NCBI RefSeq assembly: GCF_001956915.1
Contig: NZ_MLJO01000013.1
Coordinates: 124,001 to 188,000 of the forward strand
Length of the DNA: 64,000 nucleotides
Direction: 5' to 3'
DNA from: Intrasporangium flavum
GTDB lineage: Bacteria; Actinomycetota; Actinomycetes; Actinomycetales; Dermatophilaceae
Shown in pieces: positions 35,553-44,249 of this stretch. How positions within the stretch are numbered: the first letter of the stretch is position 1; each line of letters starts with the position of its first letter. Made by a program: the position numbers and the translations under genes. A model generated the notes under the pieces. It worked only from the letters and a program-made list of their open reading frames with translations. It ran no database searches and was not told where the DNA came from.

Positions 35553-36709
35553 TGGGCATCTCCGCCGACACCCTCGCGCAGCCCCTGACGGGGGTGCGGG
35601 TGCTCGTCGTCGACGACCTGGAGCAGAACCGCAAGCTCATGCACGCGGTCCTCGAGCCGCGTGGCTTCCTCGTGCGCTCGGAGGCCTCGGGCGACGCGGC
35701 GCTCGCGGCCCTGGCCGAGGCGGAGGTCGACGTCGTGCTCCTCGACGTGCTCATGCCGGGCCTCGACGGCTACGAGACGTGCACCCGCATCAAGTCCGAC
35801 CCGCGCACGGCCCTGCTCCCCGTCGTCATGGTCACGGCGAGCGGTGCGCAGGAGCGGGTCCGGGCGCTGGAGGCCGGCGCCGACGACTTCGTCACCAAGC
35901 CCTTCGACCCGGCCGAGCTGCTGGCCCGGGTCCGGTCGCTCGCCCGCGTCAAGCGGCTGCATGACGTCGTCCTCGAGCAGTCGCGGGCCCTCGAGCTCTG
36001 GAACGCCGAGCTCGAGTCGCGCGTGGCGGCGCAGGTGGAGGACCTCCAGCGGCTCGGCCGGCTGCGCCGCTTCCTCTCCCCGCAGATCGCCGGGCTCATC
36101 GTCGAGTCCGGCGACGAGTCGTTCCTCGAGAGCCACCGCCGCGACATCACGACGGTCTTCACCGACCTGCGCGGGTTCACGGCGTTCGCCGAGACGGCCG
36201 AGCCCGAGGAGACGATGTCGGTGCTGCGCGAGTACCACGCCGCCCTCGGCGAGCTCGTCTTCGCCTACGAGGGCACGCTCGAGCACTTCGCCGGCGACGG
36301 CCTCATGGTGTTCTTCAACGACCCGCCACCGTGCCCCGACGCGCCGGTCCGGGCCGTGCTCATGGCCCTGGAGATGCGCGACCGCGTCGACGACCTGACC
36401 GAGGCGTGGCGCCGGCGCGGCTACGACCTCGGCTTCGGCGTCGGCATCGCGCAGGGCTACGCGACGCTCGGGCGCGTCGGCTTCGAGGGGCGCTGGGACT
36501 ACGCCGCGATCGGCACCGTGACGAACGTGGCGGCACGGCTGTGCGCGTCGGCGGCCGCGCGCCAGGTGCTCGTCAGCCCGCGCGTCCTCGCGGGCCTCGA
36601 CGAGCGCTTCGAGACCAGGTCGCTCGGGCCGCGTGAGCTGCGCGGGATCGCGCGGCCCCTCGAGGTCCACGAGGTCGTCGGCACCGTCAGGCAGGAGGCC
36701 ACCCCATGA
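35552..36709 (+). CDS. Receiver-class III adenylate/guanylate cyclase
   Basis: 385 residues. A receiver (residues 14-130, phospho-Asp65 in VVLLDVLMPGLDGY, Lys in VTKPFDP) leads through a signalling coiled coil (135-175) to a class III cyclase domain (about 195-380). The two metal-binding Asp are at 205 (VFTDLRGFTAF) and 249 (AGDGLMVFF). The later part has DYAAIGTVTNVAARLC, the usual transition-state region with Asn and Arg. cAMP is the likely product, under phosphorylation control, but base specificity is not certain. It overlaps the ligase gene by four bases. Confidence 0.92.
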   Translation: MGISADTLAQPLTGVRVLVVDDLEQNRKLMHAVLEPRGFLVRSEASGDAALAALAEAEVDVVLLDVLMPGLDGYETCTRIKSDPRTALLPVVMVTASGAQERVRALEAGADDFVTKPFDPAELLARVRSLARVKRLHDVVLEQSRALELWNAELESRVAAQVEDLQRLGRLRRFLSPQIAGLIVESGDESFLESHRRDITTVFTDLRGFTAFAETAEPEETMSVLREYHAALGELVFAYEGTLEHFAGDGLMVFFNDPPPCPDAPVRAVLMALEMRDRVDDLTEAWRRRGYDLGFGVGIAQGYATLGRVGFEGRWDYAAIGTVTNVAARLCASAAARQVLVSPRVLAGLDERFETRSLGPRELRGIARPLEVHEVVGTVRQEATP

Positions 36710-38331
36710 ACGACGCCATGATCGCCGGCGTACCGGCCGGCGGGATCGCCGACCTCGACCAGGCGGAGGTCGAGCGCCTCTTCGACGACCTCCAGGCCCG
36801 GTTGCCTGACGTCTGGCGCCGGATCCGGCAGGACGACCCGCTCGAGTCGGTCGTCGTCGTGCCGTCGATGAGCATCGACCGCATCGGCCCGTCGGCCGGT
36901 GCGATGAACCAGGCCCTCGAGGAGCGGCTCCTCTTCCTCCTCCTGCTCCTGCGCCAGCCGCGGCTGCGGATGGTCTTCGTGACCTCGATGCCGGTGAGCG
37001 AGGCGATCATCGAGTACTACCTGTCGCTGCTGCCCGGCGTCATCCCGAGCCACGCCCGCTCGCGGCTGCAGCTCGTGTCGGTCGGTGACTCCTCGGCGAC
37101 GCCGCTCACCGACAAGCTGCTCGGACGACCGCGGCTGCTGGCCCACATCGCCTCCCTCGTGCCCGACCCCGCGCGGTCGCACCTCGTCCCGTACACGAGC
37201 ACGCCGCGGGAACGCGACCTGGCCCTGCTGCTCGGCATACCGATGTACGCCGCCGACCCGCGCCTCTATCCGCTGGGCACCAAGACCGGCTGCCGGCGGG
37301 TCTTCGCCGAGGCCGGCGTCGAGCACCCATACGGCACCGAGGACCTGCACTCGACCGACGACGTCGTCGACGCGCTCCTCGACCTGCACGCCTCGCGTCC
37401 CTCGGCGCCGTGGGCCCTGGTCAAGCTCAACGACGGGGTGTCCGGGTCGGGCAACGCCCTCGTCGACCTCCGCGACCTTCCCGACGCGTCCGACGCGTCC
37501 GACGCGTCCGACCCACGCGTGCGGGAGACCGTGGTCGAGCGCCTGCGCAACCTGCAGCTCGAGGACACGACCGTCCCGGTCGAGGCCTACCTGCGTCGGC
37601 TCGAGGAGATCGGCGGCATCGTCGAGGAGCGCGTCGTCGGCGACGAGGTGCGCAGCCCGAGCGTCCAGCTGCGGGTCACGCCGCTCGGCGAGCTCGAGAT
37701 CCTCTCGACGCACGACCAGATCCTCGGCGGTCCGACCGGGCAGCTCTACCTCGGTGCGCGCTTCCCCGCCGACCCGGCCTACGCCACGACCATCACGCGC
37801 GATGCCGAGCGGGTGGGACGCGTGCTCGCGGACAAGGGCGTGATCGGACGCTTCGCCCTCGACTTCGTCGTCGTGCGCCACGGCGACGCGTGGGAGGCGC
37901 ACGCGATCGAGATCAACCTGCGCAAGGGCGGCACGACCCACCCGTTCCTCACGCTCCAGTTCCTCACCGACGGCGAGTACGTGCACGAGGAGGGCCGGTT
38001 CGTCACGCCGTCCGGGCAGGCCCGTCACCTGGTGGCCACCGACCACCTCGAGGACCCGGCGCTCAGGGGGCTGCGCACCGAGGACCTGTTCGACCTCGTC
38101 GCGCGCTCGGGCCTGCACTTCGACCAGTCGCGCCAGACCGGCGTCGTCTTCCACATGATCAGCTCGATCACCGAGTGCGGCCGGGTCGGGATGACGGCGA
38201 TCGGGGACACGCCAGACTCCGCCCAGGAGGTGTTCGACCGGGCGGAGTCGGCGTTGCTCACCGAGGCGCGCGCCTCCCTGCGGCCGCTGGCGGTGCCGGC
38301 TCCCGCACGCCTCGGCGAGGGTCTGCGGTGA
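36706..38331 (+). CDS. PGM1-like ATP-grasp peptide ligase family protein
   Basis: 541 residues. A pre-ATP-grasp region (about 40-200) has VVVVPSMSIDRIG, RLRMVFVTSMPVSEAIIEYY and LGTKTGCRRVFAEAGV. The ATP-grasp core (about 200-420) includes ALVKLNDGVSGSGNALVD and the metal-binding end AIEINLRKGGTTHPF. The sequence resembles proteins annotated as related to PGM1, the peptide ligase of pheganomycin synthesis. The real substrate is unknown. A DAS repeat from a 9-base tandem repeat is inserted near residues 260-268. It is unusual as the last gene of a two-component/cyclase operon. Confidence 0.75.
   Translation: MNDAMIAGVPAGGIADLDQAEVERLFDDLQARLPDVWRRIRQDDPLESVVVVPSMSIDRIGPSAGAMNQALEERLLFLLLLLRQPRLRMVFVTSMPVSEAIIEYYLSLLPGVIPSHARSRLQLVSVGDSSATPLTDKLLGRPRLLAHIASLVPDPARSHLVPYTSTPRERDLALLLGIPMYAADPRLYPLGTKTGCRRVFAEAGVEHPYGTEDLHSTDDVVDALLDLHASRPSAPWALVKLNDGVSGSGNALVDLRDLPDASDASDASDPRVRETVVERLRNLQLEDTTVPVEAYLRRLEEIGGIVEERVVGDEVRSPSVQLRVTPLGELEILSTHDQILGGPTGQLYLGARFPADPAYATTITRDAERVGRVLADKGVIGRFALDFVVVRHGDAWEAHAIEINLRKGGTTHPFLTLQFLTDGEYVHEEGRFVTPSGQARHLVATDHLEDPALRGLRTEDLFDLVARSGLHFDQSRQTGVVFHMISSITECGRVGMTAIGDTPDSAQEVFDRAESALLTEARASLRPLAVPAPARLGEGLR
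37482..37508 (+). repeat. Three 9-base repeats inside the ligase gene
   Basis: CGACGCGTC occurs three times in tandem and encodes an Asp-Ala-Ser repeat in a probable surface loop of the ATP-grasp protein. Confidence 0.85.
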
Positions 38332-38335
38332 GCGG

Positions 38336-38530
38336 TCAGGGAGCGATCGAGGCCGAGTGGATGAGGGCGCCGATGAACGCCTGCCGCCAGGTCAGCCGCA
38401 CCAGGGCCGCGCGGGCCGAGGCGCTGCCGCAGTCGCACTCCCACGTCCACGACCCGAGCCGGGTCCGCGTGACCCGCGGGTGGTGGTGGGCCAGGTCGGG
38501 GTGTGCGTGCCGTCCGGTCGTGGTCGTCAT
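38336..38530 (-). CDS. Small CxC protein (hypothetical)
   Basis: 64 residues. A His-rich start (HAHPDLAHHHPRV) is followed by SWTWECDCGSASA and a helical C-terminus. The CxC and several His residues could bind a metal. The ATG at 38530 has AGGAG 8 bases upstream, which supports real translation. It is convergent with the ligase gene, only 4 bases from its stop, and divergent from the CRP-family gene. No known family recognised. Confidence 0.65.
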   Translation of the reverse strand: MTTTTGRHAHPDLAHHHPRVTRTRLGSWTWECDCGSASARAALVRLTWRQAFIGALIHSASIAP

Positions 38531-38677
38531 GTCGAGCTCCTGCCTCCGCGAGGGGTTCGAGGCCCCTCGCCCTCCGGATGTCCTCGGGCACGACGATCCC
38601 GTTCCTTCGGCCCCGCGTCTGTGCCCGCCGCGACACTCCACGGGTGCGCGCGGGCACCCGTTCGTCCCGCGACCGGC

Positions 38678-39370
38678 ATGACACCGACGCCCGGCCTGCT
38701 GGCCGACCTCGGGCCGGAGGAGCGCCGCGCGGTGCTGGCCCGCATGCGTCGGCGCACATTCGCGGCGGGCGAGATCGTCTGTCACGAGGGCGATCCCGCC
38801 GACACCGTGCACTTCGTCGTCGAGGGCAGGGTCATGGCCTGGCGTGCGTCGGAGTCGGGCGACGTGCACGCGTACACGGTCATGGGCCCGGGGCAGACGT
38901 TCGGCGAGCTCGCGATGATCCGGCGCGACGGCCGGCGCACGGCCACCGTCGAGGCCATCGAGCCGACGGTGACGATGACACTCGCCTACGTGGAGTTCGA
39001 GCGGCTCTGCGCGTCACATCCGGAGGTCAACCGGCTGCTCCTGCGGTTGCTCGCGGCGCGCGTCACGCGGCTCACGGACGCCCTCATGGAGGCGCTGCAC
39101 CAGCCGGCGGAGCAGCGGGTGGTGCGACGGCTGGCCGGCCTCTGCGACGTCTACTCGGCCTCGTCGCACGACGCGGTCAGCGTCACGGTCCCGCTCAACC
39201 AGAGCGGGCTGGCCGAGCTGGCCGGGGTCACCCGCCCGACCGCCAACCGGGTGCTGCGCCACCTCGAGGCCGAGGGCGTCGTCGAGCTGCTCCGGGGACG
39301 CATCGCGGTCCTCGACGTCGGGGCCCTCCGGCACGCCGCCGAGCGCGGCCGGGGGACGCGTCACGGGTGA
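38678..39370 (+). CDS. CRP/FNR-family transcriptional regulator
   Basis: 230 residues. The cyclic-nucleotide domain (about 5-120) keeps the pocket residues expected for cAMP: FGELAMI (Glu) and GRRTATV (Arg, Thr). A dimer helix follows, and the CRP-type helix-turn-helix is near residues 165-215 (GLAELAGVTRPTANRVLRHLE). There is no Cys cluster for an FNR iron-sulfur centre. The cAMP-forming cyclase lies 2 kb upstream, so this could be its effector. The ATG at 38678 starts directly before the domain; the open frame extends upstream, but that sequence is not domain-like. Confidence 0.9.
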   Translation: MTPTPGLLADLGPEERRAVLARMRRRTFAAGEIVCHEGDPADTVHFVVEGRVMAWRASESGDVHAYTVMGPGQTFGELAMIRRDGRRTATVEAIEPTVTMTLAYVEFERLCASHPEVNRLLLRLLAARVTRLTDALMEALHQPAEQRVVRRLAGLCDVYSASSHDAVSVTVPLNQSGLAELAGVTRPTANRVLRHLEAEGVVELLRGRIAVLDVGALRHAAERGRGTRHG

Positions 39371-39400
39371 CCCGTCGCTGGTCCCCGGCCCGGCACGGTC

Positions 39401-39441
39401 GAGCCCGGGGCCCGTGACCTCGGTCGTCGGGCCCCGGGCTC
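39401..39441. terminator. Strong hairpin between convergent crp-like and aquaporin genes
   Basis: A perfect 14-base-pair inverted repeat (arms 39401-39414 and 39428-39441, core GAGCCCGGGGCCCG) with a 13-base loop lies between two convergent genes, and probably terminates both. Confidence 0.75.
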
Positions 39442-39474
39442 GTGGTCGGGGCGGGTGTCGTCGCGCGGGCGCGG

Positions 39475-40221
39475 TCAGCCCGGCACGTCCGCACCGGTGG
39501 GGTCCACCTCGGGGTGCGAGATCGCCGTCTCGAAGTACGGCGCGGCGAGGGCCGCGATGACCCCGCCCACGAGCGGGGCGAGGATGAACAGCCACACGTG
39601 GGCCAGCGGCTCGCCACCGTTGAGCAGTGCCGGCCCGATGCTGCGCGCCGGGTTGACCGACGTGCCGTCGAGCGGGATGCCGACGAGGTGGATGACGGCC
39701 AGGGTGAGGCCGATGGCGAGCCCGGCGAACCCGGGAGCCGCCTGGCGGTGCGTCACGAGGAGCACGACGAACACGAGGAGGAAGGTGAGGACCACCTCGA
39801 GCACGAAGGTGCCGCCCATGCTGATGGTCGGGCCCCAGTTGTTCGTGCCGAGGGCACCGGTCTGGTCCGTGACACCGCCGAACCCGGAGACCATGAGCTT
39901 GATCAGCGCCGCGGCGACGACGGCCCCGACGAGCTGGGCGACCCAGTAGTAGCCGGCCTCGGCGGTGGTGATCCCCTTGCGCAGGAGGATCCCGAGGGTG
40001 ACCGCGGGGTTGACGTGGCAGCCCGTGAGGGGACCGATCGAGTAGGCGAGGGCGAGCAGGACGAGCCCGAACGCGAGGGCCACGCCGGTGTCGCCGATCT
40101 TGTTGCTGCCGAAGACGGCAGAGCCGACGCCGAAGAAGACGAGGACGAAGGTTCCGACGGACTCGGCCACGGCCTTGCGGACGATGTCGGGCGCCGGTTC
40201 TACGGTGCTGGACTCGGGCAT
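39475..40221 (-). CDS. aqpZ: Aquaporin (AqpZ-like)
   Basis: 248 residues with six membrane helices and two half-helices carrying NPA boxes: HVNPAVTLG near residue 69 and SVNPARSIG near residue 196. The Arg after the second NPA is the selectivity-filter Arg. The sequence around the pore is closer to water channels than to glycerol facilitators. GGAAAGGA precedes the ATG. It has its own leader of about 100 bases behind the terminator of the M23 gene. Confidence 0.93.
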   Translation of the reverse strand: MPESSTVEPAPDIVRKAVAESVGTFVLVFFGVGSAVFGSNKIGDTGVALAFGLVLLALAYSIGPLTGCHVNPAVTLGILLRKGITTAEAGYYWVAQLVGAVVAAALIKLMVSGFGGVTDQTGALGTNNWGPTISMGGTFVLEVVLTFLLVFVVLLVTHRQAAPGFAGLAIGLTLAVIHLVGIPLDGTSVNPARSIGPALLNGGEPLAHVWLFILAPLVGGVIAALAAPYFETAISHPEVDPTGADVPG

Positions 40222-40289
40222 GTGCGGTCCTTTCCGTGAGGGATGAGCAGTCCCGTTCCCCCGGGGCGCTCCGTGCCAGCGTAGGGCGA

Positions 40290-40326
40290 ACGGCAGGTCC
40301 CGGTCACGTGGGCCGGGACCTGCCGT
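40290..40326 (-). terminator. Terminator after the M23 peptidase gene
   Basis: A perfect 14-base-pair hairpin (arms 40290-40303 and 40313-40326, core ACGGCAGGTCCCGG) with a 9-base loop lies 28 bases after the stop codon of the peptidase gene. Confidence 0.75.
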
Positions 40327-40353
40327 GCTGGTGGAGCGAGGTGCGTCCTCAGC

Positions 40354-41250
40354 TCACGGGAGCTCGAGGAAGGCGTTGCGCAGGAGGGGCTGGTTGTTGA
40401 CGAACCCATAGCCGGCGCAAGCGGATCCGCTGCACGACACCCGCGAGTCGACGCCGACGCGCATGTCGATGTGCAGGTGCGAGTCGGTGCACAGGGCGTG
40501 GTACTTCGTGCCGACGTAGCCGATGCGCTGGCCCTTGCTCACCGACTGGCCGACGGACACGACGGGCGCCGGGCTGTCGTCCATGTGTGCGAAGTACCAG
40601 AGCCGGCCGAACCCGTCCTTGACGGTGACCGTGCTGCCGACGCTGTCGCAGGAGGTGCTGCCGGCGCGGACGTTCTTCGTCATGACGGTGCCGTTGACGG
40701 GCGAGAGCACCGAGGTGCCGGTGGCGGCGAAGATGTCGGACGCGTTGTAGTCGTGGTGGCAGTTGTCCTTGCTGTCCCAGCACCAGTGCGGGGTGCGGTT
40801 CTTGATGTCCGCCTGGTTGACGGCGAGCGGGAAGCGCAGGGAGGCGTCGCCGATGATCTGCGAGGCGTTGTTGTTGTAGACGTTGCTGTTGAGGTTGACC
40901 TTGGCGCCGTCGGGGATCTGGTCGTAGGTGCCGCCGAAGTCGCTGTTGTAGAAGACGAACACCGGCTTGCCGGTGCGGTTCCACACCGACGCCGTGTTGT
41001 TCTTGACGCACTGGCCCTGGCCGGCGCCGCTGCTGACGAACTCGATGCAGCCGGAGCCGCTGCCGTAGTCGCGCTGTGAGTTGACGAGGTCGACGCGCGA
41101 CCCGGCGTTGCCGCTGTTGTAGTAGAGGCAGAACTCGCCGTCCTCGCAGACGCCGTTGCGGGCGGTGGCGCTGGCCGACGGGGCGCCGGCGACGAGGGCG
41201 GCGGCCAGCGCCGCCATCGCGACGACGGCCGTACCGAACTTCCTGAGCAT
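40354..41250 (-). CDS. Secreted I36-like plus M23 peptidase
   Basis: 298 residues with a signal peptide (1-29, cut after SASATA). Residues 31-130 resemble the peptidase inhibitor I36 family of small Cys-containing beta proteins (GEFCLYYNSGNAGS). Residues 155-275 form an M23/LytM domain with zinc ligands HHDYNASD (His165 or 166, Asp172), His222, and HLH at 258-260. Nine Cys residues suggest disulfides outside the cell. It probably cuts peptidoglycan or a peptide, possibly held in check by the I36 part. It shares an operator with the 44.3 kb secreted-protein operon. Confidence 0.88.
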   Translation of the reverse strand: MLRKFGTAVVAMAALAAALVAGAPSASATARNGVCEDGEFCLYYNSGNAGSRVDLVNSQRDYGSGSGCIEFVSSGAGQGQCVKNNTASVWNRTGKPVFVFYNSDFGGTYDQIPDGAKVNLNSNVYNNNASQIIGDASLRFPLAVNQADIKNRTPHWCWDSKDNCHHDYNASDIFAATGTSVLSPVNGTVMTKNVRAGSTSCDSVGSTVTVKDGFGRLWYFAHMDDSPAPVVSVGQSVSKGQRIGYVGTKYHALCTDSHLHIDMRVGVDSRVSCSGSACAGYGFVNNQPLLRNAFLELP

Positions 41251-41312
41251 GGGAGTGACCTTTCCCGAGCAGAAGCAGTGGTTCTGTGGACCCTCCGCAC
41301 TGAACGCCCCCC

Positions 41313-41330
41313 GGCTAACAAGCGGCTAAC
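41313..41330 (-). promoter_or_regulatory. Direct-repeat operator upstream of the M23 gene
   Basis: On the minus strand TTAGCC occurs twice with starts 11 bases apart (core GTTAGCCGC-TTG-TTAGCC), 63 bases before the ATG. The same 18-base element with one change lies 62 bases before the start at 44328. Eleven-base direct repeats suit an OmpR-type response regulator. Confidence 0.7.
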
Positions 41331-41353
41331 CGCCGGCGTCCGCCACGGGGCGC

Positions 41354-41359
41354 CATGAT
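41354..41359 (+). promoter_or_regulatory. Predicted -10 element, leaderless DUF952 mRNA
   Basis: CATGAT ends 6 bases before the GTG at 41366. Confidence 0.45.
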
Positions 41360-41365
41360 GGGCGA

Positions 41366-41695
41366 GTGACGATCTACCACCTGGCCGAGCAGGCCCACTG
41401 GGAGCAGGCCCTGCGCGACGGCGCCTACACACGGTCGACGCGGCAGCTGTCCCTCGAGCAGGAGGGCTTCATCCACGCCTCGACGGCCGAGCAGTGGCCG
41501 GTCGTGCGCCGACGCTTCTACGGCGACGTCACCGAGCCATTGGTCCTGCTCGAGATCGACGAGTCCCGGCTCGGGTCCCGGGTCGTCCACGAGGTCGGCG
41601 ACCCGGAGACGGGCGAGCAGTTCCCGCACGTGTACGGACCGATCGAGGTCGACGCGGTCGTCGCCACCACGGTGCTGCCCCCGCCGCACGCCTGA
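41366..41695 (+). CDS. DUF952 family protein
   Basis: 109 residues, GTG start. The family pattern IYHLAEQAHWEQALRDGAY and EGFIHASTAEQ is clear; the fold is ADP-ribosyltransferase-like in other members, but function is not established. Later motifs include PLVLLEIDESRLG and FPHVYGPIEVDAVV. It is divergent from the M23 gene and convergent with arfB. It appears to be a single-gene transcript. Confidence 0.9.
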   Translation: MTIYHLAEQAHWEQALRDGAYTRSTRQLSLEQEGFIHASTAEQWPVVRRRFYGDVTEPLVLLEIDESRLGSRVVHEVGDPETGEQFPHVYGPIEVDAVVATTVLPPPHA

Positions 41696-41729
41696 ACCCG
41701 CCTCACCGTCAAGAGGCCACGACGGGCCG

Positions 41730-42185
41730 TCAGTCGGGGCGCATCCTCCCGCGTCCGGACTTCACCTCACCGCGGCGCTTCTTGTCCTCGAGGCGACGCC
41801 GCTGCGAGCCGCGCGTCGGCTTCGTGGCGCGCCGTGACGGTGGCGGGGGCGCCAGGGCCTCGCGCAGCAGCGCGACGAGGCGCTCGCGCGCGGCCTCCCG
41901 GTTGCGCAGCTGGGACCGGTGCTCCGACGCGACGACCGACACGCGTCCGGCGACGAGCCGGCCGCCGAGGGCCGCGACGGCGCGCTCACGCTGCGTCGGC
42001 GTCAGGGCGCTCGACGCGCCCGGCTCGAAGAGCAGCTCGACGCGGCTGTCGGTGGTGTTGACGCCCTGGCCGCCCGGCCCGGACGACCGGCTGAACCGCT
42101 CGAGCAGCTCGGCCGCGGGGATGACGAGGCCTCGCCGCAGCCCCGGGCCGGGCGCGACGACGAGGTCCTGACCCGGTTCGCCCAC
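41730..42185 (-). CDS. arfB: Alternative ribosome-rescue factor ArfB
   Basis: 151 residues, GTG start. It is a codon-independent peptidyl-tRNA hydrolase that releases stalled ribosomes. The catalytic GGQ is in SGPGGQGVNTTDSRVELL (residues 35-52), and a basic C-terminal tail (RRRLEDKKRRGEVKSGRGRMR) enters the mRNA channel. There is no codon-recognition domain, as expected. CACAAT ends 6 bases before the start codon and may give a leaderless mRNA. Confidence 0.94.
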   Translation of the reverse strand: MGEPGQDLVVAPGPGLRRGLVIPAAELLERFSRSSGPGGQGVNTTDSRVELLFEPGASSALTPTQRERAVAALGGRLVAGRVSVVASEHRSQLRNREAARERLVALLREALAPPPPSRRATKPTRGSQRRRLEDKKRRGEVKSGRGRMRPD

Positions 42186-42212
42186 CCCGCCATTGTGCGC
42201 GACGGCGCCGCG

Positions 42213-42980
42213 TCAGCGCGGCGGCATCCGGAGCGCGCCGTCGAGGCGGATGACCTCGCCGTTGAGCATCGGGTTGTCGACGATGTGGCGCACGAGCGAG
42301 GCGTACTCGACGGGGTCGCCGAGGCGCGAGGGGTGCGGCACCTGCTTCTCGAGGATCTCCTTGACCTCACCCGGCAGTCCGGCGAGCATCGGCGTCTCGA
42401 AGGTGCCCGGAGCGATGGTCATGACGCGGATCGCCTTGTCGGCCAGGTCTCGTGCGGCCGAGAGCGTCAGGCCGACGATGCCGCCCTTGCTCGCCGCGTA
42501 GGCCGCCTGGCCGATCTGCCCGTCGAACGCCGCGATGCTCGCGGTGTTGACGATGACGCCGCGGTCGCCGTCGACGGGCTCGTTGGCGAGCATGGCCGCG
42601 GCCGCGAGGCGAAGCACGTTGAACGAGCCGACGAGGTTGATGTCGATGACGGTCCTGAAGGTGTCGAGCGCGAGCGGGCCGCCGCGGCCGATGACGCGGC
42701 CGGGGGTGGCGACGCCGGCGCAGTTGACCGCGATGCGCAGCTCGCCCAGGGAGGTGGCGCGGTCGACGGCCGCCTGGACCTGCGCCTCGTCACGCACGTC
42801 GGCCGGCACGAAGACGACGTGGTCGCCGCCGAGCTCGTCGACGAGCGCCGGGGCGGTCGAGCCCTCGAGGTCGATGACGACCACCTTGGCGCCGTCGGCG
42901 ACGAGGCGCCGGACCGTGGCCCCCCCGAGGCCCGAGCCTCCGCCGGTCACGAGGGCGACGGTCGATGAGTTCAGCTGCAT
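42213..42980 (-). CDS. SDR-family 3-hydroxyacyl-CoA dehydrogenase-like protein
   Basis: 255 residues. The NAD-binding motif [11 protein letters not shown] and acidic residue in VVVIDLEG favour NAD(H). The catalytic set is Ser in VNTASIAA and YAASK near residue 160. The sequence resembles type-10 17-beta-hydroxysteroid/3-hydroxy-2-methylbutyryl-CoA dehydrogenases (ending [11 protein letters not shown]). It follows the acyl-CoA dehydrogenase gene on the same strand after 63 bases, which fits acyl-CoA oxidation. Confidence 0.9.
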   Translation of the reverse strand: MQLNSSTVALVTGGGSGLGGATVRRLVADGAKVVVIDLEGSTAPALVDELGGDHVVFVPADVRDEAQVQAAVDRATSLGELRIAVNCAGVATPGRVIGRGGPLALDTFRTVIDINLVGSFNVLRLAAAAMLANEPVDGDRGVIVNTASIAAFDGQIGQAAYAASKGGIVGLTLSAARDLADKAIRVMTIAPGTFETPMLAGLPGEVKEILEKQVPHPSRLGDPVEYASLVRHIVDNPMLNGEVIRLDGALRMPPR

Positions 42981-43043
42981 GGCAGGGCCTTTCGGGTCAA
43001 GGGAGGTAGGCGAGTGGTGCGGGGATGCGCGGGAGTCGGCAGG

Positions 43044-44195
43044 TCAGCGGACCTGGGCGAGCAGCTGCCGGGAGACGACCAGGCGCTGGATCTGGTTGGT
43101 GCCCTCGAAGATCTGGGTGACCTTGGCCTCGCGCATGTATCGCTCGAGGGGGAAGTCCTCGGTGTAGCCGGCGCCACCGAGCACCTGGACGGCGTCGGTC
43201 GTCACCTTCATCGCCGCGTCGGTGGCGACGAGCTTGGCGACGGCCGCCTCCTTGCTGAATGCGCGTCCGGCGTCCTTGAGCCGGGCGGCGTGCAGGTAGG
43301 TGGCGCGCGCGCTGGTGACGGCGGCCTCCATGTCGGCGAGGAGGAAGGCGAGGCCCTGGAAGTCGGCGATCCGGCGCCCGAACTGCTCGCGCTCGGACGC
43401 GTACCGCGCCGCGGCGTCGAGGGCCGCCTGCGCCAGGCCGGTGGCGGCCGCGGCGATGCCGAGCCGGCCGGCGTCGAGGGCCGACAGCGCGGTCTTCATG
43501 CCGTCGCCCTCGGCGCCGACGAGGCGAGCGGCGTCGACGGGGACGGCGTCGAACATGACCTGCGCGACGGGGTCGCAGTGCAGGCCCATCTTGCGCTCGG
43601 GCTCGGCGAAGGTCAGCCCGGGGGCGTCGCCGGGGACGATGAACGTCGACAGGCCCTTGCCGCCGTCGTCGGAGGTCCGGGCGAAGGTCGTGTAGTAGTC
43701 GGCGTGCCCGGCGTGGCTGATCCAGGCCTTGGTGCCCTTGAGGCTCCAGCCGTCGGCGGTGCGGGTGGCGCGGGTCGTCATCGAGGCGATGTCGGAGCCG
43801 GCGAGCGGCTCGGACAGGCAGTAGGCGCCGAGCTGGTCGCCCGAGAGCATGCCCGGCAGGAGGGCGGCCTTCTGCTCGTCGGTGCCGAACGTGGCGACGG
43901 GGTAGGCGGTGAGGCTGTGGACGCTGACGCCGACGGCGACGCTCATCCAGACCGAGGCGATCTCCTCGACGACCTGCAGGTACACCTCGTAGGGCTGGTC
44001 GGCACCGCCGTGCTCCTCCGGGTAGGGCAGCGACAGCAGCCCGGCCCGCCCGAGCGTGCGGAACGCCTGCTCGGGGAACGCGTGGGCGCGCTCGGCGTCG
44101 TCGACCCGCGGGGCGAGGTCCTTGCGGCAGATCTCGCGCGTCAGCTCGATGAGGTCGGCGGCGTCGTCGGTGGGCATCAGCCTCGTCGCTGGCAT
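43044..44195 (-). CDS. Acyl-CoA dehydrogenase
   Basis: 383 residues, the normal length. It oxidises acyl-CoA to enoyl-CoA with FAD. Typical motifs are YCLSEPLAGSD (flavin contact), WISHAGHADYYTTFA, and the end IFEGTNQIQRLVVSRQLL, which holds the catalytic Glu of the family. The chain-length class cannot be read. A well-formed promoter (TTGGAC-N17-TAGTAT) ends 6 bases before the ATG, so the mRNA is predicted to be leaderless. Confidence 0.94.
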   Translation of the reverse strand: MPATRLMPTDDAADLIELTREICRKDLAPRVDDAERAHAFPEQAFRTLGRAGLLSLPYPEEHGGADQPYEVYLQVVEEIASVWMSVAVGVSVHSLTAYPVATFGTDEQKAALLPGMLSGDQLGAYCLSEPLAGSDIASMTTRATRTADGWSLKGTKAWISHAGHADYYTTFARTSDDGGKGLSTFIVPGDAPGLTFAEPERKMGLHCDPVAQVMFDAVPVDAARLVGAEGDGMKTALSALDAGRLGIAAAATGLAQAALDAAARYASEREQFGRRIADFQGLAFLLADMEAAVTSARATYLHAARLKDAGRAFSKEAAVAKLVATDAAMKVTTDAVQVLGGAGYTEDFPLERYMREAKVTQIFEGTNQIQRLVVSRQLLAQVR

Positions 44196-44201
44196 GGCGA
44201 A

Positions 44202-44239
44202 ATACTAGGACGTCCGAGCATCTCGTCCAAAATGTGGAC
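44202..44239 (-). promoter_or_regulatory. Promoter and inverted repeat of the acyl-CoA dehydrogenase gene
   Basis: On the minus strand TTGGAC (44230-44225), a 17-base spacer and TAGTAT (44207-44202) are followed by 6 bases and the ATG. GTCCA-N5-TGGAC (44225-44239) overlaps the -35 and could bind a TetR-type repressor. Confidence 0.7.
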
Positions 44240-44249
44240 GGCCTCGGTG

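Noticed and set aside
37482..37508. Short tandem repeat as a possible CRISPR or attachment site
   Set aside because: Nine-base units without spacers, in frame inside a gene and encoding Asp-Ala-Ser.
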